NCBI RefSeq assembly: GCF_006542275.1
Contig: NZ_CP041217.1
Coordinates: forward strand, 1,349,501-1,413,500
Reading direction: 5' to 3'
From: Saccharibacillus brassicae
Lineage (GTDB): Bacteria; Bacillota; Bacilli; Paenibacillales; Paenibacillaceae
Length of the DNA: 64,000 nt
Shown: in pieces, positions 1 to 8,310 of the stretch
How positions within the stretch are numbered: the first letter of the stretch is position 1
Layout: each line of letters starts with the position of its first letter
Program-made: the position numbers and the translations under genes
The notes under the pieces: generated by a model
Seen by the model: only the letters and a program-made list of their open reading frames with translations
The model's database searches: none
What the model was told of the DNA's origin: nothing

Positions 1-1
1 A

Positions 2-181
2 GTCTTCCTACCTAAAGAACCGGTCCCTGCACGCAAATCTCCCACAGGTAGAGAGTTCGAATGTGCAGAAGGGAAAGGCATCGAGTTTTTGCCCAATGAG
101 AATAACGACACTCAAGTTCAACTGATTCCGACCTATAAATCGGGAGAACGCCCGACCATTTCCCTTCTGCACTCCAAGTAA
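2..181 (+). CDS. 3' end of an unidentified gene, cut by the window edge
   Basis: An open frame with no start runs from base 2 to a TAA at 179-181 and gives the last 59 residues of a protein ending ISLLHSK. A strong rho-independent terminator follows four bases later, which supports this as the real end of a gene. The segment is polar (motifs KSPTGREFE and FLPNENNDTQ), with no membrane helix. I do not recognise the family. Confidence 0.5.
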   Translation, partial: VFLPKEPVPARKSPTGREFECAEGKGIEFLPNENNDTQVQLIPTYKSGERPTISLLHSK

Positions 182-184
182 TGC

Positions 185-213
185 AAAAAGCAGCTCATAT
201 GAGCTGCTTTTTT
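185..213. terminator. Bidirectional rho-independent terminator
   Basis: A perfect palindrome (AGCAGCTCATATGAGCTGCT) is flanked by an A-run on the left and a T-run on the right. It can end the plus-strand gene that stops at 181 and also the minus-strand genes arriving from the right. Confidence 0.85.
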
Positions 214-290
214 GTGTGAATAACTGTTGGACTCCGATTAGCTTGCCTGCCACACGATACGAGGTCGACACTTTCTTTCCAGCGAAGACT

Positions 291-899
291 TCACACCCTC
301 TCTTTTACGTTCAAATAATTCTCTTTCCCAAGCGAGAACCGCAGTAACTCAGAATCATACCCTTCGCTTCGAAAAACTTCGATTATGTTCGCAATCCGGT
401 CTTCAAGTCCCCGATTCATGTTCGTCTCCAACTGGATTTCCAGCGGCAGCACCGGTATAGCCGTACCCTCGACCACGACCCGCTTGATGTACGGCCACAC
501 GGACGGACCGCTTTCCCAGATGCCCGTTGCCGGCACATATTCAAAATCGGGAGTCGGTTCGATGCTGCCTATTTCCACTTTAACGCCCCGGATCACAAAT
601 CGGGCAAACGTCCATTTGTAATTGGCATGATCCGCAAAGGTAAGGACAGGCTGCGAGGGCGTGGACCTCCACTTGGACACCTCTGTGTGTTCAACGACTT
701 GCGACTCTGGTAAAAAAGCTTCAAACAAACACACGACTTTCTCTACGTCCGGCGCATTTTTCAAAATTACATCGATATCGTTGGGTTGGATTGAAGTGCA
801 GCCGTTGATAACGGTAGCCGCCGATCCTCCTATGACGTAAGGAATCCCTGTTTGGTTTATTGTTCCTGCGACTTCGGCGAGTACGTGCATGAGGTTCAT
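291..899 (-). CDS. Nucleotidyltransferase-fold protein (MNT/AbiEii-like)
   Basis: Predicted 202-residue soluble protein. Near the N-terminus it has the GGSAATV glycine motif and then NDIDVIL, the two-acidic-residue pattern of the polymerase-beta-type nucleotidyltransferase fold. Such proteins transfer nucleotides to small molecules or to toxin partners; the substrate here is unknown. The frame stays open to 953, but ATG at 899 is chosen because AAAGGAG sits 8 bases upstream; starting there leaves a 54-bp gap to the gene before it. It is the last of a tight minus-strand gene run (NTase, broken phosphotransferase, peptidase) and ends before the terminator at 185-213. The fold is fairly certain, the function is not. 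Confidence 0.7.
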   Translation of the reverse strand: MNLMHVLAEVAGTINQTGIPYVIGGSAATVINGCTSIQPNDIDVILKNAPDVEKVVCLFEAFLPESQVVEHTEVSKWRSTPSQPVLTFADHANYKWTFARFVIRGVKVEIGSIEPTPDFEYVPATGIWESGPSVWPYIKRVVVEGTAIPVLPLEIQLETNMNRGLEDRIANIIEVFRSEGYDSELLRFSLGKENYLNVKERV

Positions 900-953
900 C
901 GGGATTTGCTCCTTTTCAAGTCTTCTCCACTCTCTCGTGACGGTGTTCGCCAA

Positions 954-1721
954 TCAGTCGGAAGCAGTTCTGGAAGCAGCCATCGTCTGCAAAGCCTGCT
1001 CAAAATAGCGGTACACTTGATCCGCAAGCCCGAGAAACTCCGCCACCGGTACATCAGGGTTCAGATAACAAGCATACAGCTCCTCCACCCAGGCAGAATC
1101 GATCTCGCAGTAGGTTGCGATAGCGTTCTTCATCTCCACGATGTCGTCCTCCCATACCCCCGTATGTTCCAACACGAGAGAATATAGAGCCCGAATCAAT
1201 CGCTTGGCATACCCTTTGATGTATCGGGTCTTCAGGGCCGGGTCGTCGGTCTCGGCAAGTAAACGGTGCAGACGCTTCACTTCCGCTTCGGTATCTGTAT
1301 TCAGGTCTAAAATGAACGCTGGCGCAATAACGATCGGCGGTACTTGTTCTCCGAGGTCAGGACCATGGACGCACACGCAAATGATCTTGATCCAAAATCC
1401 CCACTCGTTCGGTTTATGCAAGACGTCGTCGATCGAGCAGACGATCGTATCGATCTTGGTGAGGAATGGATATTGTGCCAACAGCCTGTCTTTGATAAGA
1501 GATACTTTGTCGTAATCGATCTCTTCGGGCTTTGCGCACACCAGCGTGAAATCCGCATCCGATTTGAAAGGTGTGGCCGTTCCTTTTGGAACCGAACCGC
1601 ACATATACAGGCTGTGGACCTGACCCCCGAATTCGGCGAGGATCTCATCGATATACTTCTCCACAAATTCCTTGTATTCGTCCTGTATCTCTATTCGATT
1701 GATCACTTTTTCCAGTCTCAT
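954..1721 (-). CDS. Nucleotidyltransferase domain protein (aminoglycoside-NTase-like)
   Basis: Predicted 255 residues. Residues about 37-60 contain CGSVPKGTATPFKSDADF, the GSx10DxD signature of minimal nucleotidyltransferases; the C-terminal half is helical, as in kanamycin/streptomycin adenylyltransferases. The start is ATG at 1721, preceded by AGGAGG; the open frame continues to 1760 but would overlap the preceding gene. A resistance role is possible by family resemblance only. The stop lies 54 bp from the chosen start of the next NTase gene, suggesting co-transcription. Confidence 0.7.
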   Translation of the reverse strand: MRLEKVINRIEIQDEYKEFVEKYIDEILAEFGGQVHSLYMCGSVPKGTATPFKSDADFTLVCAKPEEIDYDKVSLIKDRLLAQYPFLTKIDTIVCSIDDVLHKPNEWGFWIKIICVCVHGPDLGEQVPPIVIAPAFILDLNTDTEAEVKRLHRLLAETDDPALKTRYIKGYAKRLIRALYSLVLEHTGVWEDDIVEMKNAIATYCEIDSAWVEELYACYLNPDVPVAEFLGLADQVYRYFEQALQTMAASRTASD

Positions 1722-1756
1722 CCGGTTTCCTCCTACGCTAAAAAAACGATAAAAGA

Positions 1757-2514
1757 TCAAAAAACGACTTTCCTGAAATACTCCATTTTACTGTCGATAA
1801 AGCCCTCTTCAAAGTCGGCGCCCCCTACCAGCTCCGATTCGCTAAAACATAAACCAAACAGCCACAGTTGTCTCAATACGACAAATAGAGCAACCGCTGC
1901 GATATCGTAAGCTCTCCACCCATACCCCGAAATATCGAAATCGTAATGGGTTAACACTCCGTCGTCCGTAAAGGCTGTATTCGTGTTGCCATGCAAGTCC
2001 CCGTGACAAATGCCCCAATCCAGCCCTGCTTCGATCTTCGCCGCCAGCTGCTTCTTTAATTCGGACATTTTTTCGCAAATAAAATGGTAATCTTCCGGAC
2101 GATGCTGCATATGTAATTGAATGAGTTCAAGCGGTCTGTCCATCAAAAACTCCAAATCCAGAGAATCTCTTGCGTGTTCACTTTGGAAATGCCCGGTCGC
2201 TGTATGCATTTGAGCCACGGATTCCCCGAACAGATAACTGTTTTCCACGTGATGGATCGGCTTTTCCCGACCTTCCGCAAAACTGAACATCACTCCGTAC
2301 TTTACGCCTTCGGTGACAGCAAATTCGTTGATGAAAGTCCCGTCTTTTTTGGCAATAGGTATGGGCCCGACCCGGTCTCCAAGATATAGGTGTCGTTCAT
2401 GCCTCTGAGGAACTATTGTAGCTGCAAAGGGGCTTGAAATTCATACTGGTCTTTAATATGCGAGAGTAGGGCTTGTTTGGACAAAAGCGAGTACGTCACA
2501 GGAAATAAACTCAA
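1757..2514 (-). pseudogene. Broken phosphotransferase (APH/stress-kinase family)
   Basis: The 3' part (1757-2293) encodes an APH/ChoK-type kinase C-terminus: HGDLHGNT is the catalytic loop and HYDFD the metal-binding Asp. The N-terminal part is damaged. Reading from a TTG at 2514, which overlaps the stop of the upstream peptidase gene, gives LLSKQALLSHIKDQYEF, then an in-frame TAG, then FLRGMNDTYILETG, and then coding continues in another frame (PIAKKDGTFINEF). The glycine-loop/ATP-lysine region expected between these is missing, so there is a nonsense codon plus an internal deletion with frameshift. A shorter product from GTG 2293 would lack the ATP-binding lobe and is unlikely to be active. 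Confidence 0.75.
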
Positions 2515-3143
2515 ATCGACACATCCTTTTGAAGTTGGATGGAGAAGCATTGTTCGTCTCTGAGCCTCGTCACCTTACAGTTCTCCTCGGATTCGAATAC
2601 GGAGATTCTCTCTTCTATCGTGCGACCTTCCGCATCTGGGAATAAGTCTTCCCGATCATAGTGAGGAAAAATAGGCGAGTTGAAGATCCCCAATGCCTGA
2701 AAATCCGTTAATCCCATTGTATTCATCTGTGGAGTAAAGACATGGACAAGGTTAATATCCGGCCCCAGCCATAACGTTCCGGCACTCACTCCCACTATGA
2801 CGACATGCTGGGCAGCCCGTCTTTGCATGATTTGATCGGCTCCGCTTTTCCTGCCGTGATACAGTAACGTAAATGGATTGCCGCCGTTGATATAGATAAC
2901 GTCTTGATCCATCAGAATCTGCGGATCATCGAATTCGATATCGACAAAATCGATATGCCGAAAGCCCATGTCCTTGAACTCCTGCATGGCCCGCTGCGCA
3001 TATCGATTATGATTTCTCGTCGGCGAGGCTGTTGTAAGGATCGCGACTTTTAATGAGGAGATTTCTCGATCGATAAGATCCAGAAATTGATTTTTAATCT
3101 CTTCCGTACCAAAACCGCAAGAAGTGAGTAACAAGCTGCCCAT
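2511..3143 (-). CDS. Peptidase S51 (dipeptidase E)-like protein
   Basis: Predicted 210 residues. It has the class-I glutamine-amidotransferase-like fold of the S51 peptidases: YINGGNPFTLL, then the nucleophile elbow GVSAGTLWL (Ser), then PHYDRED with the likely catalytic His. Family members cleave Asp-X dipeptides (PepE) or cyanophycin. I chose ATG 3143 (MGSLLLTSCGF) because family members begin with this strand; a longer frame to 3176 is possible. The stop overlaps the TTG start of the broken phosphotransferase, so the two were translationally coupled. Confidence 0.8.
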   Translation of the reverse strand: MGSLLLTSCGFGTEEIKNQFLDLIDREISSLKVAILTTASPTRNHNRYAQRAMQEFKDMGFRHIDFVDIEFDDPQILMDQDVIYINGGNPFTLLYHGRKSGADQIMQRRAAQHVVIVGVSAGTLWLGPDINLVHVFTPQMNTMGLTDFQALGIFNSPIFPHYDREDLFPDAEGRTIEERISVFESEENCKVTRLRDEQCFSIQLQKDVSI

Positions 3144-3206
3144 TGAAATCCCCGCCTTTGTATATAACGTCGCCATCTTCTTATAAACGTTTCGATTGAC
3201 GAATGG

Positions 3207-3710
3207 TTACTGTATATAGGAATTTATTTGTGAAGAAGAACCTTGATTCAGTTGTACAAAATAGGGCAGCTGCCATTTCTGCGTGTCTATAGCTTGCTTA
3301 CTGATAGGCGTATCCCAAATCGGATAGACTCTGAGGGCCATTTTTCCATGGGAAGACTCCGTTTTGAGGATACCCTGTTTGACCAATAGATCTTTCGGGA
3401 AAATGAACTGCCCAAACTCGTCGTGACTTCCGAAGGTGTTAATGACCAACAAATCAGCAGCCTTTTCATAAGAGTAGGCTTGATTTTTGTTGTCGCTACC
3501 TTTTTCCCAACAGACGACGAATTGACCGATCTTCTTGGGCGTTTGCTTGGCTACCCTGAATCTAACCGTTGTAGAACGGATACGGAATCTGCCCGCCCCA
3601 TATTTTGCATTTTGGCTTTCGGCTTGAATATCTTCGATGATCAAATGGTTGGGCTTATAAAATTTCTCGTTTACATAGGTTAAGGCTTCGTGAAAATCAT
3701 CCATTCCCAT
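3207..3710 (-). CDS. MepB-family protein
   Basis: Predicted 167 residues, matching the MepB family, whose namesake is the third gene of the S. aureus mepRAB operon and whose biochemical role is not established. Recognisable segments are the YKPNHLI region, KYGAGRFRI, GQFVVCWEKG and SHGKMALRVYPIWD. No signal peptide or membrane segment. ATG 3710 lies 11 bases after AGGAG; a TTG at 3713 is an alternative. Here it sits alone among resistance-like genes without MepA or MepR. Confidence 0.75.
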   Translation of the reverse strand: MGMDDFHEALTYVNEKFYKPNHLIIEDIQAESQNAKYGAGRFRIRSTTVRFRVAKQTPKKIGQFVVCWEKGSDNKNQAYSYEKAADLLVINTFGSHDEFGQFIFPKDLLVKQGILKTESSHGKMALRVYPIWDTPISKQAIDTQKWQLPYFVQLNQGSSSQINSYIQ

Positions 3711-3736
3711 CAATTACATTTCTCCTCATCATAAGC

Positions 3737-4600
3737 CTAATCCGACAGTGCTCGCATAATATTGGATTTCGCTTCTACCGCAATCGCTTCGTTCCCGTCA
3801 TCGACCGCTTGCATCAAGATCAGTACAGGGATGTATACCGCGATCAGCCGCGCCAGCAGCTTCGTTTCCTCGTTCGCTCCTCCGTACGTTTCGAAAAACA
3901 CGCCGCGAGCGTATGGTGGTAAAAAGCTGTACGCCACGCTCAGATCGCAAGCCGGATGGCCTATACTCAGATCGCCCCAATCAATGATGCCGGCAACGAT
4001 CCCGTTCTTATTTACGAGCATATTTTTGAAATGAAGATCGCCATGCAGCAGTGCATCCACCGCCTCGACACGGTCCGTTTGCAGCCTGCTCATATACGCT
4101 TCGATCACACCGGATTCCTCCGGCGACAGGTGTCCAACCCTCTTCGACAGAAAACCTTCCAATTTCACTTTGCGCGCCGCGATATCCGTTAAGCTTCGAT
4201 GGTCTTGCCGAACTCCGCATTTTAGCGCCTCCTGCACCGGAAACTCATGCAATCTCCGCAAAAACTTCGCCAGCGTTTCTGCCGATAAAGCCCGGCGTTC
4301 TTCCGTCAAACCGATCGGGAAATCTCCCGGCACGTGGGCATAGCCAAGAAATGGCGCCGGGTATGCGTCACTTGCTTCCCCGTAAAACAACGGTTTCGGA
4401 TAGGGAATAGTCATATAGGCTTCCAGCTTGGGCAGCAGCTTCCCTTCCATGCGAATCGAGCCGACTGCAAACGTTCTTCTTGGAAACCGGAACACATACT
4501 CGTCACCGATGAGAAAAACCGTGTTGTCCCAACCCCAGCCCAATCGCTTTACAGGCTTCGAGGACAGCTGCGGGAATTGTGTGCCGATCAGCGTCCGCAC
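3737..4600 (-). CDS. Aminoglycoside phosphotransferase-family kinase with a nonsense codon near its original start
   Basis: Predicted 287 residues from GTG 4600. N-lobe: GWGWDNTVFLIGDEYVFRFP (glycine loop and ATP-lysine region). C-lobe: HGDLHFKNML catalytic loop and IDWGDLSIGHPACDLS metal-binding and substrate-loop region, typical of the APH family that phosphorylates aminoglycosides, macrolides or unknown alcohols. In the same frame a better-placed ATG at 4651, with GGAGG upstream, reads ten codons (MGATNVWDAE) and then TAG at 4621-4619, followed by in-frame EVDEEQ. Translation may restart at GTG 4600, because the mutated site TAGGAGGT is itself a strong Shine-Dalgarno sequence about 13 bases before it. 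The kinase core is intact, so activity is possible. Confidence 0.75.
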   Translation of the reverse strand: MRTLIGTQFPQLSSKPVKRLGWGWDNTVFLIGDEYVFRFPRRTFAVGSIRMEGKLLPKLEAYMTIPYPKPLFYGEASDAYPAPFLGYAHVPGDFPIGLTEERRALSAETLAKFLRRLHEFPVQEALKCGVRQDHRSLTDIAARKVKLEGFLSKRVGHLSPEESGVIEAYMSRLQTDRVEAVDALLHGDLHFKNMLVNKNGIVAGIIDWGDLSIGHPACDLSVAYSFLPPYARGVFFETYGGANEETKLLARLIAVYIPVLILMQAVDDGNEAIAVEAKSNIMRALSD

Positions 4601-4683
4601 CTGCTCTTCGTCAACCTCCTACTCCGCATCCCATACATTTGTTGCTCCCATGCAATGTTTGCCTCCTCGTTCTTTACTTTACT

Positions 4684-4760
4684 TAGACGTTTACATTCCC
4701 TGGAACGATGGATGTTGGATCAAGGGCGAATGTCTGCAACGTGAATATTAGGCTATATGA
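4684..4760. repeat. Palindromic cassette-boundary element A (attC-like, degenerate left arm)
   Basis: The right part (CAAGGGCGAATGTCTGCAA, then CGTGAATATTAGG, then CTATATG) closely matches the other four elements. The left arm (ACGTTTACATTC) is eroded compared with the CGTTCCTGTATTCACG form. It lies at the 3' end of a DUF2716 gene remnant and 33 bp before the ATG 4651 start of the next minus-strand gene. Confidence 0.6.
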
Positions 4761-5004
4761 AGTTCATCCGCCTCTTCGAATTATTCCACCAAAAACCTTT
4801 GGCCTTCTTCAAAAATAAATAGTAATCCCCATCAGGGTAAAATGATATTCTCGGAAACTTTTCTTGCAAATATGGAGAATAATAAAAGGATTCATGCTGC
4901 CAATCCAACGCGTATAGATACTCGTGCGGTTCCAAACAAGATTTAAAATTTATGGATTGAAAATGTAGGCCAATCTTTTGGATATATGCTTGGTTTATCT
5001 GTCT
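4753..5004 (-). pseudogene. C-terminal remnant of a DUF2716-type gene
   Basis: The frame reads INQAYIQKIGLHFQSIN, then YLYALDWQHESF, then PDGDYYLFLKKAKGFWW, the characteristic end of DUF2716 proteins (function unknown). Nothing of the roughly 80-residue N-terminal part can be found; another gene remnant lies directly upstream. A 60-codon ORF (ATG at 4935) remains open but has no convincing ribosome site. Its stop overlaps palindromic element A. Confidence 0.55.
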
Positions 5005-5011
5005 TCTCGAA

Positions 5012-5208
5012 TTAGCTCATAAACGTCTGTATGGTCTTCCCGTTCTCTATGCGCTCTTCAAATTGACCTTTCGTGTATTCATTAATTACTCTTTTCCAAA
5101 ACACCTGCGCCCCTGGATTACTCTCAACTTGATGTACTTCCCACGGTCCTTGATGTCGGTTAAAAAGGGTAAGGACCCTATTCCCGATCTTATTCCCTAT
5201 GTATCTTT
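5012..5208 (-). pseudogene. C-terminal remnant of a GNAT acetyltransferase
   Basis: The minus strand reads RVLTLFNRHQGPWEVHQ, then ESNPGAQVFWKRVINEY and ends at TAA 5014-5012. The pattern of a predicted loop, then N-x-x-A-x-x-F-W, is the last third of GNAT proteins. The acetyl-CoA-binding part is absent; the upstream end runs into the stop of the intact GNAT gene at 5197. It is therefore a truncated relic, probably left by a deletion or cassette replacement. Confidence 0.55.
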
Positions 5209-5619
5209 TGAAAAGATCAGAATATCATCCCTTTTAATCCATCCTGTATCATTCCAATATTGATTGCCTGCTTTATTGTTTGCGAAAACCATGAGGTGAC
5301 ATTTAATGATGCCTGATTTTGTCAAAGAGTCCAAAGCACTTTCAACGAGTCTTTTTCCGATTCCGTTTTTCCTATGTTCTGTTGAAACGGCCACATGATA
5401 CAGAAACCCTCTTCTGCCATCATGGCCGCACAGAATTGTACCGATCATTTCTTCTCCATCCGTACATACAAAGCTATGTCCTTCGTTCCTTTTCAAGAAT
5501 TTGGAAATGGATGCCTCAGAATCAGAATCACTTAATCCCATACCTTCGGTATGTGACCAAAGAGCAAAAACTTTCGAATAATCACCCAGGTCCATTTCGC
5601 GAATTGTATATGTATTCAA
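5197..5619 (-). CDS. GNAT-family N-acetyltransferase
   Basis: Predicted 140 residues, the full length of a small GNAT domain: N-terminal YTIREMDLGDY strand, VAVSTEHRKNGIGKRLVE (acetyl-CoA pyrophosphate loop R-x-x-G-I-G) and NNKAGNQYWNDTGW near the end. The substrate is unknown. The apparent start is a TTG at 5619 with only a weak upstream purine stretch; an in-frame ATG eight codons later would cut into the first strand. It is followed immediately by a second, truncated GNAT. Confidence 0.75.
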   Translation of the reverse strand: MNTYTIREMDLGDYSKVFALWSHTEGMGLSDSDSEASISKFLKRNEGHSFVCTDGEEMIGTILCGHDGRRGFLYHVAVSTEHRKNGIGKRLVESALDSLTKSGIIKCHLMVFANNKAGNQYWNDTGWIKRDDILIFSKDT

Positions 5620-5665
5620 CGAATCACATCCAATTTATAAGGTTTATAGGCTGCGCCTGAATGTC

Positions 5666-6202
5666 TCACAATATCTTTACTAACTCCAAATTTGCATAAG
5701 TCGTTTCCGAAAATTCATTATCGCCATAAATCCCGCTTGCATGATTAAACCCCGATTTAATCCAAAACTTCAGAGCCGGCCAATTTTTCACGGCTACGTT
5801 GATCCGAATTTCTTTATAACCTAAAGCCGTTGTTACTTCTGCAAACTGATGGATTACTTCTTGTCCAAAGCCTTGTTTTTGAATATTTTTATCTATATAC
5901 AAAAATTCAAGATATACCGAATCTGTAGACGGGTAACCATGGTATACACTCAATATCCCTATTATTTTTTGGTCTTCTTTATTTCGAATCGTTTGTATTC
6001 TATAATTTTCTAGTTTACCGCCCGGAGGCAGATTTCCGTTAAATAAACAATCTTTGATATGTTCTGGATTGTAGCTTTGGCCATCCCACTGATTCATATA
6101 CTGACTTGTCTCATAAAGATCTTGTACCACTGGAATTTCGTCTTCTTTTAAATCCGATATCGTAAGCCTAGGGGAATTCCATTTATCCAAGATAAGGTTC
6201 AT
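5666..6202 (-). CDS. GNAT-family N-acetyltransferase
   Basis: Predicted 178 residues. The acetyl-CoA-binding motif is IDKNIQKQGFGQEVI, preceded by a strand ending in YLEFLY, and NWPALKFWIKSGF forms the usual C-terminal helix-strand. Related proteins acetylate small amines or are called RimJ/L-like; the substrate cannot be told. Its ATG (6202-6200) overlaps the TGA of the upstream kinase gene as ATGA, so the two are translationally coupled. Confidence 0.8.
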   Translation of the reverse strand: MNLILDKWNSPRLTISDLKEDEIPVVQDLYETSQYMNQWDGQSYNPEHIKDCLFNGNLPPGGKLENYRIQTIRNKEDQKIIGILSVYHGYPSTDSVYLEFLYIDKNIQKQGFGQEVIHQFAEVTTALGYKEIRINVAVKNWPALKFWIKSGFNHASGIYGDNEFSETTYANLELVKIL

Positions 6203-6795
6203 GATTTTATCCTTTTCTCTCTTTTATTTAATTGCTTAAATACCAAGCATTCTTTATCAGACTTGATAAAACTCAAAATTGCTTTGGCACACTCTGTTGG
6301 ATTCAACTCTTCCGTATTTATTTCAAGGTCATATTCAGTGAAACGATACACCTTCTCAAATTGAGACCTTGCCAATCCAATGTTTCGATCTCCCCTGATT
6401 TGTTCTCTTCTCGTGAGTTCTTCTTTCGAGCATAGTACGCCTACGAACAATGTGGGCTGCTCAGCAAACACTTCCAGACACTTGTCAAACCGTTCATCAT
6501 TGTCGATGACCGTGTCTACAAGGACGTTCAAACCCATTTCCGAAAACAATTTAACGGTCGAATAGTACATAGCGATGATAGAATCGTCAACGATTTGCGA
6601 GACCGCTTGATGATCGATTTCTCGCGGGAGTTCATTCGGAAGTTTACTGTTAACCAACTGATTGTAATTATTAAAAAAATCGTCTATTGCTAAATGATGA
6701 AAAAGAATTTCTTTTTGATTGATCAGTTCAGTAGAGAGGCTGGTTTTACCCGAACTTGAAGTTCCATTCAACAGTACAATAAGGCCTTTTTTCAA
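6199..6795 (-). CDS. Chloramphenicol-phosphotransferase-like P-loop kinase
   Basis: Predicted 198 residues from TTG 6795. It begins with strand LIVLLNG and Walker A GTSSSGKTS; the order of a P-loop, HLAIDDFF, NVLVDTVI and a R-GDR-GLAR segment fits the CPT/AAA-type small-molecule kinase family (Streptomyces chloramphenicol phosphotransferase and many uncharacterised relatives). The open frame extends to 6879, but that would overlap the TPR gene; ATG 6813 and TTG 6795 both have AGAAGG nearby. Its stop overlaps the GNAT start at 6202. Confidence 0.7.
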   Translation of the reverse strand: MKKGLIVLLNGTSSSGKTSLSTELINQKEILFHHLAIDDFFNNYNQLVNSKLPNELPREIDHQAVSQIVDDSIIAMYYSTVKLFSEMGLNVLVDTVIDNDERFDKCLEVFAEQPTLFVGVLCSKEELTRREQIRGDRNIGLARSQFEKVYRFTEYDLEINTEELNPTECAKAILSFIKSDKECLVFKQLNKREKRIKS

Positions 6796-6853
6796 GTGAG
6801 TCACCCTTCTCATCAGATTTTTGTATTTTTCATATATAGTTTTTATGTTTGAG

Positions 6854-7612
6854 TCAATTTGACTTATCAACTTCTGCAATCAGCTTTCGATAAAATTCGA
6901 ACCTTTCTTTAGCCTTTTGAATCTCGCCTATTTTTGTCAGCACCATACCTTTATTATAGTGATAATCTACATCTTTCGGGTTCAATTCAATCGCTTTATC
7001 AAAATGCTCCAATGCTTCATAAAAAAAATTATTTTCATAAAGAAGATTTCCTATATTGTAGTGAGACTCATCGTCATCAGGAACAATTTCTATATGTTTT
7101 TTATAGCTTTCGATTGCAGCCTGATCTAATTCAAGTTCCTTCAACACAATAGCTCTATTAAAATAGGCAGAGGCATGATTGGGTTCTGCTTCTATCGCTT
7201 TGTTATAGAATTCCAAAGATTCATCAAATTTCTTTAGATCCCTTAATACATTAGCTTTATTGAAGTGTAGAGAGCTGAGATGAGGGGCAATATTTATGGC
7301 TAAATCATACAAGGAAATTGCCTCAAGCGACTCTCCTAAAAATGACAAAGAATTCGCCTTATTGTACATATACTTAGGGTTGTTTGGCTCTAATTCTATA
7401 GCTTGTTCAAAAAAGATAATGGCTTCTTCATGCCGATCCAAGTCTGCTAACGTATTCGCTATGTTGTAATAGAGGGTTGCGCGGTTTGGATATAGTTGTA
7501 ACGCTTTTTGAAAGTAGATAATTGCCTCTTCAAAATGGGTTTCTTGGGCCAATTTTAATCCTGCTTTGTTTAATTGAGCGGCTTGCTTCTTATGAGTGTC
7601 TATTCTTTTCAC
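6854..7612 (-). CDS. TPR-repeat protein
   Basis: Predicted 252 residues made almost entirely of tetratricopeptide repeats of 34 residues, about six to seven in tandem. Typical positions recur: NKAGLKLAQ, YYNIANTLADLDRHEEA, YNKANSLSFLGESLEA, FNKANVLRDLKKFDES, YFNRAIVLKELELDQAA, HYNIGNLLYENNFFYEA. TPR solenoids bind other proteins; no enzymatic domain is attached. The start is GTG 7612. It is the first gene after palindromic element B and heads the TPR-kinase-GNAT run. Confidence 0.8.
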   Translation of the reverse strand: MKRIDTHKKQAAQLNKAGLKLAQETHFEEAIIYFQKALQLYPNRATLYYNIANTLADLDRHEEAIIFFEQAIELEPNNPKYMYNKANSLSFLGESLEAISLYDLAINIAPHLSSLHFNKANVLRDLKKFDESLEFYNKAIEAEPNHASAYFNRAIVLKELELDQAAIESYKKHIEIVPDDDESHYNIGNLLYENNFFYEALEHFDKAIELNPKDVDYHYNKGMVLTKIGEIQKAKERFEFYRKLIAEVDKSN

Positions 7613-7653
7613 CCCATTTTATACAAACTACGAGTTGAAAAATAAAGCTGAAT

Positions 7654-7758
7654 TAGCAAAAGTTTCTGTATTCACGACCCGACGCACATCGGGTATCCGG
7701 CGACTGCCGGGCCAAGGGCGTATGCATGCAGCGTGAATATGATGTTATATAACGTGCG
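7654..7758. repeat. Palindromic cassette-boundary element B (attC-like)
   Basis: The left arm TGTATTCACG and right arm CGTGAATA are inverted copies. The outer left sequence is AAGTTTC and the outer right is ATGTTATATAACG. The interior contains two small hairpins (CCCGA/TCGGG and CCGGC/GCCGG). It lies 27 bp after the stop of the minus-strand gene at 7785 and 42 bp before the start of the TPR gene. Confidence 0.75.
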
Positions 7759-7784
7759 TTCTTCTTTGAGAATGCAATCAAAAT

Positions 7785-8270
7785 TTATTTTTTCATGTTC
7801 TCTCTAATTCTTTCAATCATGGTATCGAGAACTTCATTTAGGCTTTCCATTTCAATTTCTTTTGTTTTTACAGCATGTAGTTCTGTTTTTAGTTCTTTTA
7901 GTAATTCAAGTCGTTGATATATCGCCCATTCTTTCCAATCCCAAACTAAAAAATCATCAAACGAGTCCCTATTAAAATCGAATAACATTTTGTAGTATCC
8001 AATTCTCCTCTTTGAATACTCAATACGAAGATAAACTTCTAGATATTCTCTACTCTCTGTAAGATTCTCCATAACATCTGGAGCAAATATCCTTAATGCA
8101 TAATTTTCAAAAGATATCTGTATATCCTCTTTGTTATATTCACCAAACAGTTCTTCAAATTCGGATAATTCTTCTTCTATGTAATTATCCATACAAATCC
8201 AGAATCCTTGGATGGCTTGATCCAATAAATGATTCATATCAATCCATTTTCTGATTTCATTGGTATTCAT
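7785..8270 (-). CDS. Hypothetical acidic helical protein
   Basis: Predicted 161 residues, soluble, rich in Glu/Lys/Leu and predicted mostly helical, with a Trp/Tyr-rich centre (DDFLVWDWKEWAIYQR). The start ATG 8270 has AAAGGAC upstream. I do not recognise a family. It stands as a single-gene unit between palindromic elements B and C, which is the arrangement expected for a mobile cassette; most such cassette genes are orphans. Confidence 0.6.
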   Translation of the reverse strand: MNTNEIRKWIDMNHLLDQAIQGFWICMDNYIEEELSEFEELFGEYNKEDIQISFENYALRIFAPDVMENLTESREYLEVYLRIEYSKRRIGYYKMLFDFNRDSFDDFLVWDWKEWAIYQRLELLKELKTELHAVKTKEIEMESLNEVLDTMIERIRENMKK

Positions 8271-8310
8271 TTTTTAGAGTCCTTTCTTATATAAGATTTG
8301 ATACATTTCA

